Of a DNA stretch of 64,000 nt, positions 1-8,644 are shown piece after piece. The notes below the pieces were generated by a model, which was not told the DNA's origin, ran no database searches, and saw nothing but the letters and a program-made list of their open reading frames with translations. A program made the position numbers and the translations under genes. Position 1 is the stretch's first letter, and every line of letters begins with the position of its first letter. This DNA is from CAVYXZ01 sp965223835. GTDB taxonomy: Bacteria > Chloroflexota > Anaerolineae > Aggregatilineales > Phototrophicaceae. The stretch lies in assembly GCA_965223835.1 (NCBI GenBank), contig CBDCXQ010000001.1, forward strand, positions 62,001-126,000. The letters run 5' to 3'.

Positions 1-47
1 CAAGAGACTGTCTCTACTGATGTAACTAACTTGAGGAGTATATGCAC

Positions 48-413
48 ATGAGTCATGCATTGGAAATCGCTAATCGCTACTATGCAACTGCCGATGCGCA
101 CCAGGCTGAGGCCCTGCGCGAGTTCGTCACAGATAACATTGTTTTCACCGGACCAACCCAGGTCACAGAGGGTGCAGAAGCTTATATCGAACTGAACGCT
201 CAGTTCCTTCAATTTCATCGGGAAACTCGCATGTTAAGCCAATTCGCCAATGGGGAAGCCGTTTGTTCAATCTATGAGATGGATGTCGCAACACCTGCCG
301 GAGGTCAGATTACGCTGGCAATGGCTGATTGGCTGCGGCTGGAAAATGGTCGCATCGCCGAACAGCGGATTTACTACGATCCACGCGAGTTTGCTGAAGC
401 CTTCGGGATGTAG
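48..413 (+). CDS. SnoaL-like / NTF2-fold protein
   Basis: This is a 121-residue single-domain protein of the SnoaL-like (NTF2 fold) type. It has an N-terminal helix (ALEIANRYYATAD), a central FTGP/EG stretch and a closing strand ending in IYYDPREF, as is usual for these small alpha+beta cone proteins. Members are ketosteroid-isomerase-like enzymes or ligand-binding proteins, and nothing here fixes the substrate. An ATG at 42 is also in frame, but GAGGAG at 33-38 lies only 3 nt before it and 9 nt before the ATG at 48, so 48 is preferred. No signal peptide is seen, so it is probably cytoplasmic. The next gene on the same strand follows after a hairpin. Confidence 0.72.
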   Translation: MSHALEIANRYYATADAHQAEALREFVTDNIVFTGPTQVTEGAEAYIELNAQFLQFHRETRMLSQFANGEAVCSIYEMDVATPAGGQITLAMADWLRLENGRIAEQRIYYDPREFAEAFGM

Positions 414-439
414 GTGTTGTGAAACCCGCTTAGTTATTC

Positions 440-461
440 GGGTGGGCCTACGGGTCCGCCC
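440..461. repeat. Intergenic GC-rich hairpin
   Basis: GGGTGGGCC and GGTCCGCCC form a 9-bp stem (two G-T wobbles) around the loop TACG. It lies between two co-directional small genes and is followed by CTATTT. It may be a terminator or one copy of a small dispersed repeat. A similar hairpin, also followed by CTA, is at 40855-40875. Confidence 0.55.
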
Positions 462-488
462 CTATTTAGCCGATGGAGGAGAAAACCC

Positions 489-815
489 ATGCCTGATGCC
501 GCTGCTATGTTCGAAGCAATCAAGACCGATCTGATCGCCCAACATCAACTGGTTGCGGATGGCAAGATGATGTCATCCCCGGCGATCACCTATAAAGGCA
601 AGGTGTTCGCGTTTTACCATCAGGATGAGATGGTGTTCAAACTCGGTAAGGATTTCGACCCGGCCAGTCATGGGCTGCAAGATTATTCCCTGCTCAATCC
701 CTTCAAAAACAAACCACCAATGGCTGCCTGGTTTTGTATTCCACTGAATGAACAGGATAAATGGGCAGTGTTGGCGGAAGCAGCTTTGCAGAAGACGGTT
801 GCTGAATTGGGTTAG
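489..815 (+). CDS. Small TfoX-N-like hypothetical protein
   Basis: This is a 108-residue soluble protein. The middle (about residues 24-60: KMMSSPAITYKGKVFAFYHQDEMVFKL) resembles the small alpha/beta TfoX N-terminal or YjbR type of fold, where a glycine-containing turn is followed by a beta hairpin. The resemblance is weak and no function can be assigned. GGAGGAG ends about 10 nt before the ATG, supporting the start. The gene converges with the MFS gene and the two stop regions overlap by 4 bases. It is probably real because of the ribosome site, the length and the GC-ending codons. Confidence 0.6.
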   Translation: MPDAAAMFEAIKTDLIAQHQLVADGKMMSSPAITYKGKVFAFYHQDEMVFKLGKDFDPASHGLQDYSLLNPFKNKPPMAAWFCIPLNEQDKWAVLAEAALQKTVAELG

Positions 816-2107
816 GTAACTTTCGTTTTCGAGTCGACAGCAGTATAGCGGCGCAAACGCGGATAGCGCCAGGCGATCCAGCCCGTTAGCAGCACGGTGG
901 CGACACCGCCGGATATAATGGCAAATGGCACGCCCAGCACCGATGCCACCAAACCCGCTTCGAGTTCGCCCAACTGCGGGCCGCCGGTGGCGAAGATCAT
1001 ATTGACGCCGGTCATGCGTCCGCGCAATTCGTCCGGGGTTTGCACCTGGCGGATCGTGTTGCGGATCACGGCAGAAATCGTATCGCCCGCGCCGGTCAGG
1101 GCAAACAGGACAAATGAGATGCCGAACACGGTTGACAGGCCGAATAGCGCCGTTGCTACCCCATAGACCGCGACGCTGACCAGCAATACCAGCCCTTGAC
1201 GCTGGATTTCTTTGCGCAGCGCCATCATCGTTCCTGCTAGCAATGACCCGATGGGTTGGGCGGTTGCCAGCAAACCATAACCTGCCGCGCCCATGCCCAG
1301 AATGTCGGCTGCCACAATCGGTAACATCGTTCGGGCTGAGCCAAAAAAGACCGCCAGAAAATCCAGCAACATGGTGCCACGAATGATGCGGGTATTAAAC
1401 GTAAAGCGCCAACCATCAACCAGCGACCCCCAGGTGATGCCTGACGTGCTGATATTGCCCCGATAGCGGATCAGCAACAAGGTCAAGGCCGCGACACCGA
1501 AGCCCAACGCTACCAGGGCATAGGCATTGCCAATCGCCGTCGGGTCAGATTCCACGCCACTGATTCCGATCAATACGCCCGCTAATGCTGGACCCACGAT
1601 ATTTGCCATGTTATAGATCAGAGTTTCCAGGCTGATGGCGTTTATCAGGTGTTCGCGCTTGACCAGATGGGGTACGAGTGATTGGCGTGCCGGGGCATCA
1701 AAGGCCATCAATCCTGCCGCCAATGCGCCGATCAGATAAACGCTGTTTACCGTCACCTGGTCGGTGTACGTGAGCCACGCCAAAATCCCCGCCAGCAAAC
1801 CAGCAAACACGCGTGTCATGACCATCAACTGGCGGCGGTCATAGGCATCCGCCAGCAAACCGCCCAACAGCGAAAACACGATGATGGGGCCGATGCGCAC
1901 CAGCCCCAAAATGCCCAGTCCCAACGCTTCGGCACTCAGGTCAATCGTTTGTCCGAGCAGGTTGAGTGTCGTCACCTGGCCCTGAAGCAGTTGAAACACA
2001 TGCCAGTTGATGACGAATGTTTGCATCTGGGAGCCGGTAGTCGAGAGCAGTTCGCCACTCCACACCAGCCGAAAATCACGGTATTGGAAGGCTGCTAACC
2101 GCGCCAT
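812..2107 (-). CDS. MFS transporter, EntS/MFS_3-like exporter
   Basis: This 431-residue integral membrane protein has about 12 hydrophobic segments. It opens with FQYRDFRLVWSGELLSTTGSQMQ, the typical start of the MFS_3 (enterobactin-exporter-like) branch of the major facilitator superfamily. The loop between helices 2 and 3 reads GLLADAYDRRQLM, matching the MFS signature G-x-x-x-D-R-x-x-R-R. A second signature-like piece, GDTISAVIRNTIRQ, precedes RGRMTGV. Such proteins export small molecules by proton antiport, but the substrate cannot be read. GGGAG sits 5 nt before the ATG. It is transcribed away from the adjacent PhyH gene's end, in the same direction. Confidence 0.85.
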   Translation of the reverse strand: MARLAAFQYRDFRLVWSGELLSTTGSQMQTFVINWHVFQLLQGQVTTLNLLGQTIDLSAEALGLGILGLVRIGPIIVFSLLGGLLADAYDRRQLMVMTRVFAGLLAGILAWLTYTDQVTVNSVYLIGALAAGLMAFDAPARQSLVPHLVKREHLINAISLETLIYNMANIVGPALAGVLIGISGVESDPTAIGNAYALVALGFGVAALTLLLIRYRGNISTSGITWGSLVDGWRFTFNTRIIRGTMLLDFLAVFFGSARTMLPIVAADILGMGAAGYGLLATAQPIGSLLAGTMMALRKEIQRQGLVLLVSVAVYGVATALFGLSTVFGISFVLFALTGAGDTISAVIRNTIRQVQTPDELRGRMTGVNMIFATGGPQLGELEAGLVASVLGVPFAIISGGVATVLLTGWIAWRYPRLRRYTAVDSKTKVT

Positions 2108-2174
2108 GAAGTCTCCCGCGTTGTGCTTTCAGTACGATATTCTGGGCTTGATATTGGCGATGGAACTCCGCACA

Positions 2175-2948
2175 TTATGCAGTTGGCATGTTCACATCCA
2201 GTATATACCGCGCGGCAGGACTCAGGCGCTCAAACGTCTCCGGGCGAAGGTACTGCTGCTGGTCAAGCTGTTGCGGTTGGTCGCGACGACAGAAATAGGA
2301 ATGCATGGCGCGGCGGCGTTGATTGCTGCGGTTGAGCGTGCCGCCATGCCAGGTATGCGAATTAAAGATCACGACCGTGCCCGCCGGGGCCAGCAGTAAT
2401 TTTTCATCAGGGTGCGTCGCTTTCGGGTCGTTCATTGCTGCTTGTGGTGTTTGTCCCAATCGCTGTGAACCGGGCACCACTCGGGTTGCGCCGTTGTCGG
2501 CGGTAAAATCATCCAGCAGCCAGATCGAATTGCATACATAATAATCGCCGGGTTCCACCGCGCCTTTCCAATCGCAGTGCAGGGCTTGTAAGCCATCACC
2601 GGGCAAGGCCGCCCGAAAGTTCAGGGATGATAATTTCAGATCGCCCTGCAGCACATGGCTAATGGCTGCCAGCACGCGGGGATGCGTAAAACATATTGTG
2701 AAAAGTTCGCCCTTGTTGACCAGATCAGAGAGCCGGTCGGTCCCCGCTTCCTGATGGACTTCTTTTCCCGCTTCTGTTCCTTCTTCCGCAACCAGCGCAT
2801 CCAAACGGGCGCGAAAAGCCGCCACTTGTTCGGGGGTTAACATGTTCGGCAGCGGCAGATAACCATCGCGGTCAAGCTGGTTTTTTTCAGCCGGTGTCAG
2901 CGTATCGTCGGTGACGCCGAGGGCCGCCAGGGCGGTTTGTGTATCCAT
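2175..2948 (-). CDS. Phytanoyl-CoA dioxygenase (PhyH) family protein
   Basis: This is a 257-residue Fe(II)/2-oxoglutarate-dependent oxygenase of the PhyH family. The iron-binding facial triad is visible: H and D in ALHCDWKGA, and the distal H in SHTWHGGTLNRS, followed by the 2-oxoglutarate-binding arginine region NQRRRAMHSYF. RVVPGSQRLGQ is the usual PhyH PGSH-type segment. The reading frame extends 15 codons upstream, but the ATG at 2948 has GGGAG about 11 nt before it and starts the recognisable helix. The substrate is unknown. A second PhyH protein lies at 12354-13142, so the genome carries several. It is divergent from the glycosyltransferase gene. Confidence 0.85.
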   Translation of the reverse strand: MDTQTALAALGVTDDTLTPAEKNQLDRDGYLPLPNMLTPEQVAAFRARLDALVAEEGTEAGKEVHQEAGTDRLSDLVNKGELFTICFTHPRVLAAISHVLQGDLKLSSLNFRAALPGDGLQALHCDWKGAVEPGDYYVCNSIWLLDDFTADNGATRVVPGSQRLGQTPQAAMNDPKATHPDEKLLLAPAGTVVIFNSHTWHGGTLNRSNQRRRAMHSYFCRRDQPQQLDQQQYLRPETFERLSPAARYILDVNMPTA

Positions 2949-3014
2949 CGTATGATTGACTCCCTGAGTTAAATCGTTAACAATCAAGATCAATTACTTA
3001 CATTGTGCATTAAA

Positions 3015-4463
3015 ATGAGCAAGATGATACTCTCAATAGCACGGTTTCTGTACGTATTGGTGGCAGCGCTGCTGGCATTCTACGCGGGCAGCACGCTGCT
3101 GTTACTGGCAATCTATTGGCGGAATCGTCACCGTAAGCTCACCCCACCCACCATTGCCGACTGGCCCACGGTCGCGGTGCAATTACCCATCTACAATGAA
3201 CGGCATGTCGTCACCGGCTTACTCAATGCCGTTGCCAAACTCGATTATCCGCAAAATCGCCTGCTTATCCAGGTCCTTGATGATTCCACCGACGAGACCA
3301 CTGCTCTGATCGCGCAGAAGGTTGCCGAACTACGGCAGCAAGGGTTGCAGGTGGAGCATGTGCGCCGGGATAATCGGGCGGGTTACAAGGCCGGGGCGCT
3401 GGCCGATGGTCTGAAAAACATTGATAGTGAATTTGTACTGGTGTTGGATGCTGATTTTCGTCCCCGGCCAGACTTTCTGCGGCGTATGCTGCCCTACCTT
3501 GTGGATGACGACCGGCTGGGGATGGTGCAGGCTCGCTGGAGTCACCTCAATGCGTTTGATAATGCGCTGACGCTGGGTCAAACGTTGGCGCTGGATGGGC
3601 ATTTTCTGGTGGAGCAAACAGCACGTAACCGGGCTGGTTGGCTGATGAATTTCAGTGGCTCCGGCGGTGTCTGGCGGACGGCCTGCATTCGCGCAGTGGG
3701 AGGCTGGCAAGCAACCACGCTCACCGAAGATCTGGAACTCAGTTATCGCGCACAACTGGCTGGTTGGCGGTTTTTGTATGTACCCGAAGTTGAGATTCCC
3801 GCCGAATTACCGCCGCAAATGGCCGCTTACAAGCAGCAGCAGGCCCGCTGGGCACAGGGGAGTACCCAAACCTTGCGTCAATTCTTCTGGCCGTTGTGGC
3901 AGGCGCAACTCACGTTTGGGCAGCGCATTATGGCGACGTTACATTTATGCCAGTATTTGCCGCATCCGCTCATGCTCTGCATGTTGCTGTTGACGCCGCC
4001 GTTGATGCTGGCACATGGTCTGGAAAACTTACCGCTGGCACCGCTGGGCATCATGGGGTTAGGTCCACCGCTTTTGTTTGTTATCACCCAGCGGACCCTG
4101 TATCCAGATTGGCAGCAGCGGATTGTCGCTTTTCCGGTATTATTGGCCCTGGGCATGGGGATCGCGTGGAACAATACCCAGGCAGTCATGCGTGGATTGC
4201 GGGCCAGCGGGTTTGAGTTCCGGCGCACGCCCAAGTTCGCCGCCGACTGGTCGGCCAGCAATTATGCCCTGCGCCAGGATGCGACCGTTTGGGGCGAACT
4301 GCTCCTGGCGTTCTATGCGCTGGCGGGGGTTCTGGTTGCGCAACAACATTACCCGGCGTTACTGCCCTATGTAGCTTTGTACGCGCTCGGATTTTTATTC
4401 GTCGCCGGCTGGAGTTTGCGCGATACCTGGCTGGTTATGCAAACACGTGAAGGCACTTTATGA
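3015..4463 (+). CDS. Processive family 2 glycosyltransferase, cellulose/mannan-synthase-like
   Basis: This is a membrane GT2 enzyme of about 482 residues. It has an N-terminal transmembrane helix, then a cytosolic GT-A domain: QLPIYNE, then DDSTDET (nucleotide-binding Asp), VLDADFRP (the DxD metal site), TEDLELSYRAQ (the ED catalytic base) and QQQARWAQG (the Q-x-x-R-W motif of processive synthases). Four or five C-terminal helices follow. It should polymerise an NDP-sugar into a beta-glycan while exporting it. CslA-like glucomannan synthases are the nearest style. A TTG at 3003 is in frame, but the ATG at 3015 is the likelier start. The phosphoesterase start overlaps its stop by 4 bases. Confidence 0.85.
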   Translation: MSKMILSIARFLYVLVAALLAFYAGSTLLLLAIYWRNRHRKLTPPTIADWPTVAVQLPIYNERHVVTGLLNAVAKLDYPQNRLLIQVLDDSTDETTALIAQKVAELRQQGLQVEHVRRDNRAGYKAGALADGLKNIDSEFVLVLDADFRPRPDFLRRMLPYLVDDDRLGMVQARWSHLNAFDNALTLGQTLALDGHFLVEQTARNRAGWLMNFSGSGGVWRTACIRAVGGWQATTLTEDLELSYRAQLAGWRFLYVPEVEIPAELPPQMAAYKQQQARWAQGSTQTLRQFFWPLWQAQLTFGQRIMATLHLCQYLPHPLMLCMLLLTPPLMLAHGLENLPLAPLGIMGLGPPLLFVITQRTLYPDWQQRIVAFPVLLALGMGIAWNNTQAVMRGLRASGFEFRRTPKFAADWSASNYALRQDATVWGELLLAFYALAGVLVAQQHYPALLPYVALYALGFLFVAGWSLRDTWLVMQTREGTL

Positions 4464-5371
4464 CGCGATTGGCAATACTCTCGGACATTCACGGCAACTT
4501 ACCGGCATTTGAGGCGGTTATCGCTGACATGGCAGCGTTCGCGCCAGATCACGTGATCGTCGCCGGTGATCTGATTAATATGGCCCCGTTTTCGGCAGAG
4601 GTTTTGGAGCGAGTGTTTGCGCTGGGCTGGTCGGCGATTCGGGGCAACCATGAGTATTATCTGCTGGAATATGGAACGGATCGTGAACCAGAGGCCCGGC
4701 GCAATTGGGACTCTATTGGGGCGCTCTACGAGCAACTTCAAGGCCGTTGGTACAACACAATCGCTGCCTTGCCCGATGAATTAACATTGTATTATGGCGA
4801 TGCCCCGCCTATCCGCGTGGTGCATGGTGTTCCCGGCGATCCTTTCACAGCGATTGACCGGCTGAGCGATGAAGAACGGGCAAGTGATCTGTTGGGCGGT
4901 GTCAACGAGCCGACTGTCGTTGCGGGACATTATCACCTCTCATTTGAGAAACAGCTTAATGGCTGGCAGGTTTTGAATGCCGGTTCGTTGGGGGTGCCGA
5001 TGGACGGCTATCAAGATGCCAGTTATTTGATACTCGATAGTACGGATTCTGGCTGGCAGCCGACCTTCCGCCGTGTCCCGGTCAATTATGCGCCACTTTT
5101 TGCTGAATTCGAACGGCAGCGTTTTGTGGAGCAGTTTGGTGTGATCGGCCATGTGATGGTTGCGCAATTTCGGTATGCGCGACCGGTCATTGCGGCCTAT
5201 GCTGCCTGGCTCAAAGCACATGATCCTGGTGCGGCGTGGACGATTGAAACCTTCGATACCTATGTAAACAGCGACGATGCCTGGGATTACATCCCGGCGA
5301 TCTATCAATACAACCAACACCTGGGCATCACGCCACAACCATGTAGCCTCAGCGACAACGGGACTGGCTGA
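4460..5371 (+). CDS. Calcineurin-like metallophosphoesterase
   Basis: This 303-residue protein has a metallophosphoesterase core of the ApaH/YfcE type. The dimetal ligands are visible: D9 and H11 in SDIHGN, D37 in VAGDLIN, N63-H64 in RGNHEYY, then VVHGVPGD and the GHYH motif (VVAGHYHLSF). The substrate could be a cyclic nucleotide, a phosphodiester or a protein phosphate. A helical C-terminal tail of about 100 residues follows the catalytic core and is not recognised. The ATG overlaps the glycosyltransferase stop (ATGA), so the two are probably translationally coupled, and the next small ORF overlaps this stop by one base. Confidence 0.83.
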   Translation: MTRLAILSDIHGNLPAFEAVIADMAAFAPDHVIVAGDLINMAPFSAEVLERVFALGWSAIRGNHEYYLLEYGTDREPEARRNWDSIGALYEQLQGRWYNTIAALPDELTLYYGDAPPIRVVHGVPGDPFTAIDRLSDEERASDLLGGVNEPTVVAGHYHLSFEKQLNGWQVLNAGSLGVPMDGYQDASYLILDSTDSGWQPTFRRVPVNYAPLFAEFERQRFVEQFGVIGHVMVAQFRYARPVIAAYAAWLKAHDPGAAWTIETFDTYVNSDDAWDYIPAIYQYNQHLGITPQPCSLSDNGTG

Positions 5372-5619
5372 TGACTCAGGATGAGTTAATCGCTGATCTG
5401 TTGGACACGACGATTGAGTTGCAAGATACGTTGCGCGAGGCCGAACCGCATGAGGTTGCGTTGTGGCTGCCGTTGCTGCAACAGGTCATCAATCAATGGC
5501 AGCGGGTGAGCGGTACGCTGGCCCCCGATGAACTCTATCGCCTCTCGAATATATTCCGCTATGGTGCTCAACCGCCGACCTTAGCCGAATTGCTGCGACA
5601 GCTATATGATGGCTCATAG
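5371..5619 (+). CDS. Small acidic hypothetical protein
   Basis: This is an 82-residue acidic, mostly helical protein with no signal peptide or membrane segment and no recognised domain. Its start codon overlaps the phosphoesterase stop as TGATG, the classic arrangement of a translationally coupled third cistron. The operon is therefore glycosyltransferase, phosphoesterase, this protein. The C-terminal half carries the segment LSNIFRYGAQPPTLAELLRQL. The coupling is the main reason to believe it is a gene. A regulatory or adaptor role for the synthase would be a guess. Confidence 0.6.
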   Translation: MTQDELIADLLDTTIELQDTLREAEPHEVALWLPLLQQVINQWQRVSGTLAPDELYRLSNIFRYGAQPPTLAELLRQLYDGS

Positions 5620-5699
5620 ATGTTACATTGAATTCCAGCTCACTTTCTCACAGACAGTCAGTTGAAGTTGGGTTAGGTTAAGGTGTAAAGGCAGCGATC

Positions 5700-6482
5700 A
5701 TGGAAAATTTAGGAATTCATGGAAAATCACCTTTTAGGGTGGTTGTAGTTCACGGTGGTCCTGGCGCAGGTGGCGAAATGACTCCCGTAGCGCGTGAACT
5801 CGCGCATCAACACGGCGTTTTGGAACCCATACAAACGGCAACATCGCTTAAAGGCCAGGTTGAGGAATTAAGAACAATCATTGACAATCATGCCGATATG
5901 CCTGTCAACTTGATCGGGTTTTCCTGGGGAGCCTGGCTTAGCTTGATCGTAACTGCGACGTATCCGAAACTCGTCAAAAAACTGATTCTCGTTGGGAGCG
6001 GGCCTTTTGAACAACATTACACGGAAGAACTCCGAGCCGCCCGTTTCAATCGCCTCACTGAGCAAGAAAAAGCTGAGTTTACCCGCATCGGACAGGAATT
6101 AGGCAATGCATCAGATGAGGTCAAAAATCAATTATTCGCTCGGATTGGTGCAATTACTGCAATAACTGAGACATATGACCCCATAAGCGAAGACTCAGAA
6201 CCGCTTGATTTTCGAGGAGATATTTTTGAAAAGGTGTGGCCTGCCGCCGCCGAAATGAGAAGCAACGGACAATTACTGGATCTCGCAAAAAAAGTTACTT
6301 GTCCGGTTATTGCAATACACGGCGACTATGATCCACACCCTGCTGCCGGGGTTCAAAAGCCGCTAGCTGAGACACTTGAAAATTTTCAATTCGTATTACT
6401 CAAACATTGTGGGCACAAACCCTGGGTTGAACGACAGGCACGGGCAGAATTCTTTCGAAGGCTTGAGTTCGTACTAAGATGA
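5700..6482 (+). CDS. Alpha/beta hydrolase
   Basis: This is a 260-residue alpha/beta-hydrolase-fold enzyme. HGGPGAGGEM is the oxyanion loop region, GFSWGAW is the nucleophile elbow (G-x-S-x-G), HGDYDPHP carries the acidic residue and KHCGHKPWVE the catalytic histidine. The HGGPG start is like proline iminopeptidases and related hydrolases, but the short cap does not allow a substrate call. AAAGG lies 8 nt before the ATG. The gene has more AT-rich codons (gaa, aaa, aat) than its neighbours, which may mean a later arrival. It stands alone between two operons. Confidence 0.85.
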   Translation: MENLGIHGKSPFRVVVVHGGPGAGGEMTPVARELAHQHGVLEPIQTATSLKGQVEELRTIIDNHADMPVNLIGFSWGAWLSLIVTATYPKLVKKLILVGSGPFEQHYTEELRAARFNRLTEQEKAEFTRIGQELGNASDEVKNQLFARIGAITAITETYDPISEDSEPLDFRGDIFEKVWPAAAEMRSNGQLLDLAKKVTCPVIAIHGDYDPHPAAGVQKPLAETLENFQFVLLKHCGHKPWVERQARAEFFRRLEFVLR

Positions 6483-6542
6483 TCGAGATGGAATGCCCTT
6501 TTTCAAATTCAAGTGAATCAAGTTGTACAGTATTCCTAATCA

Positions 6543-6557
6543 CTGACATCCTGTCAG
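6543..6557. promoter_or_regulatory. Inverted repeat upstream of LuxR-type gene
   Basis: CTGACA-TCC-TGTCAG is a perfect 6-bp inverted repeat with a 3-base centre, lying about 90 bases before the LuxR-type fusion gene and 60 bases after the hydrolase gene. Its size fits an operator for a dimeric helix-turn-helix protein. No convincing promoter was found beside it. Confidence 0.35.
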
Positions 6558-6648
6558 AATCAATAGGCTCATGCCGGTCAGTTGGTTGGGTGCCGAACTC
6601 TTGAGCTATGTCATGATAGAATTGTAGACCATCATCAGGGAAGCCCAC

Positions 6649-7440
6649 ATGTCCGAGCAGGCCGATGTGATAGAAGCGGAACGTCAACGCCTCGCCGCGT
6701 TACTAGATCACGACATTGTAAGTCCACTGGACTTGCTGCTGGCGCAGGCTGCCGCCTATGAGCAGGCATTTGCTACGGTGCCGGAGGTTCAACTCACCGT
6801 ATCAGCCCTGAGCGCCATGGCCCGGCAAGTCCGCCAACGAGCGCTTGACCTACAGGCTAATCTCAAGCCGGTGCTGTTAGAGGTCGCCGGATTGGATGCG
6901 GCTTTAGAAATGCTCGTACAGCAATTCAGCCGCGACTCCGGGGTTCAAATCATCCTCAAAAACGCCCGCCACGCTCATGACCGCCTGCCAGCCGCATTAG
7001 AATTGACATTGTTCCGCGCCGGGCAGGATGTGCTGGCAAGTAGCCACCAGGCCCAGGCCACGCAGGTTGACCTGCAACTGACCCAATCTGCTGCCGGACA
7101 ATTGACGCTCAGCGCCCGTGATAATGGCCGGCAGGATGTGGTGCGCCGCCTGTTAGACGACACGGCGCAGCGAATCGCTGATCTGGGTGGCGCAGTGACA
7201 AACGCGCCTGCTGAAATTAGTCTGACCGTAAAAGTATTGTTTCCGGCGCAATTAACCGACCGCGAACGGGAAGTGCTCACGCTCGTCACCGATGGCTTGA
7301 CCAATAAAGAAATCGCCCATGAGCTACACCTCAGCGAACGGACCATCAATTTCCACTTGAACAATGTCTACAGTAAGTTGCAGGTCAGTACCCGCACCGA
7401 AGCGGTAGTCTACGCGCTGCGGTTCAACCTGTTGGAATAG
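6649..7440 (+). CDS. Degenerate NarX-like kinase core fused to LuxR HTH
   Basis: This is a 263-residue soluble protein. Residues 10-95 resemble the HisKA_3 dimerisation helices of NarL-system kinases (ERQRLAALLDHDIVSPL, then LKPVLLEVAGLDAALEMLVQQF). Residues 115-161 resemble the start of a HATPase domain (LELTLFRAGQDVLASSHQAQATQVDLQL ... ARDNG). Residues 200-262 are a LuxR/GerE helix-turn-helix (LTDREREVLTLVTDGLTNKEIAHELHLSERTI). The N-box asparagine is replaced (VLASSH) and the ATP lid glycines are missing, so ATP use is doubtful. It probably binds DNA as a dimer held by the kinase-type helices. No receiver domain is present. Confidence 0.72.
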   Translation: MSEQADVIEAERQRLAALLDHDIVSPLDLLLAQAAAYEQAFATVPEVQLTVSALSAMARQVRQRALDLQANLKPVLLEVAGLDAALEMLVQQFSRDSGVQIILKNARHAHDRLPAALELTLFRAGQDVLASSHQAQATQVDLQLTQSAAGQLTLSARDNGRQDVVRRLLDDTAQRIADLGGAVTNAPAEISLTVKVLFPAQLTDREREVLTLVTDGLTNKEIAHELHLSERTINFHLNNVYSKLQVSTRTEAVVYALRFNLLE

Positions 7441-7530
7441 ACAGGTCTGTGCTGGGAGTATAAGGGAAGCCAGATTTGAACGTTTGATGACACACTGGAA
7501 CCATCGGATAACAACCAGAAAGTTAGACTG

Positions 7531-8589
7531 ATGAACGATTTGGGATCGCTCCAACCCTTGATGGATGATCCAGCAGTGCTCGAAATTATGATTAATGGTT
7601 TCGATCAGATTTATGTTGAACGATACGGCAGTATGGAACAAGTTGAAAGCAGCTTTGCCGATAACGATCAGTTGTTAGATTTCATCACCGAGAAGTTAGT
7701 GCAACCTTCCGGTCAGGTGCTTGATGCTGCCCATCCCATCCTGGATGTTCAGTTCGGCCATGACGTGCGCTGTCACATTGTCGTGCCGCCCATCGCGGCC
7801 AATGGCCCCAGTGTTGTGATGCGCAAACTGCCCCGCATGTTAACAGCGGAAGACATCATTCGTTTTGGGTCAACCAACCGGGATATGCTCAATTTCATCA
7901 AAGCATGTGTTGCCGCCCGGTTGAATATCGTTGTCGTTGGTGGCACTGGTTCAGGCAAGACCACCATTTTGAATATCGTTGCGAGTTATATTCCGGTCTC
8001 GGAACGTATCATCGTTATCAATGATTGGGCACAACTCAATCTGGAGCAACCGCATCAGGTCGTGCTGGAAGTTCGGGCACCGGATGTTAACGGCAAGGGC
8101 GAGGTTTCACTAGCTCATTTGATGGCAAGTGCGGTGAAGATGCGCCCGGATCGGATTGTAGTGGGTGAGGTTCGGGGCGGTGAGATGAGTGCCTTGCTGG
8201 ATGCGCTGATTACCGGGCACGATGGCTCCATGTTCTCGCTCCATGCTGCCGGTATCCGCGATGCATTGGCCCGTTTGGAAATGATGGTCACGGAAGGTCG
8301 GCCTCAATTGCCATTGTTAGCGGTGCGCCAGCAACTTGCCAGCGGCATTGATTTGATTATTAATCAGCAGCGCCTATCGGATGGTGGCCGTCGCATTATG
8401 AGCATCACCGAGATCAGCGGCTTTCAGGATGGTCACATGCGACTCAATGACATCTTCAAGTTCGAACAGACCGCTATGGAAGATGGCAAGATCATTGGTA
8501 AACATCAGCCAACCGGCGAAATTCCCCATTGCTTGCAGCGCATTCGTAACGCCGGAATAGACCTGCCGGACTCGCTGTTTGTCGCATAG
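7531..8589 (+). CDS. CpaF/TadA-type secretion ATPase
   Basis: This is a 352-residue ATPase of the type II/IV secretion superfamily, CpaF/TadA branch. Walker A is GGTGSGKT at 137-144, the Asp-box region reads VINDWAQLNL (the family usually has a glutamate here), Walker B is RIVVGEVRG at about 208-216, and the His box is TGHDGSMFSLHA at 228-239. The family powers Flp/tad pilus assembly or related machines. The N-terminal domain is short, the last 50 residues are not recognised, and no tadB/tadC, pilin or prepilin peptidase gene is nearby. It could serve a distant tad locus or another process. Confidence 0.82.
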   Translation: MNDLGSLQPLMDDPAVLEIMINGFDQIYVERYGSMEQVESSFADNDQLLDFITEKLVQPSGQVLDAAHPILDVQFGHDVRCHIVVPPIAANGPSVVMRKLPRMLTAEDIIRFGSTNRDMLNFIKACVAARLNIVVVGGTGSGKTTILNIVASYIPVSERIIVINDWAQLNLEQPHQVVLEVRAPDVNGKGEVSLAHLMASAVKMRPDRIVVGEVRGGEMSALLDALITGHDGSMFSLHAAGIRDALARLEMMVTEGRPQLPLLAVRQQLASGIDLIINQQRLSDGGRRIMSITEISGFQDGHMRLNDIFKFEQTAMEDGKIIGKHQPTGEIPHCLQRIRNAGIDLPDSLFVA

Positions 8590-8602
8590 ACGGAAGCAAA
8601 AA

Positions 8603-8623
8603 GGCCGAGGACATGCCCCGGCC
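8603..8623 (-). terminator. Hairpin terminator between convergent genes
   Basis: GGCCGAGG and CCCCGGCC pair (one mismatch) around ACATG. Read on the minus strand the stem is followed at once by TTTTTGCTTCC, a good rho-independent terminator for the spondin-domain gene. It may also stop the plus-strand ATPase transcript, although the T tract on that side is weaker. Confidence 0.65.
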
Positions 8624-8644
8624 CGATTGATTGATTGTTCGTTC

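Noticed and set aside
2007..2399. 130-residue plus-strand ORF over the MFS/PhyH gap
   Set aside because: It lies almost entirely opposite two well-supported minus-strand genes and has no ribosome site or recognisable domain.
6400..6687. 95-residue minus-strand ORF across the gap before the LuxR-type gene
   Set aside because: It overlaps the ends of two good plus-strand genes and shows no ribosome site; only an inverted repeat is kept from this gap.
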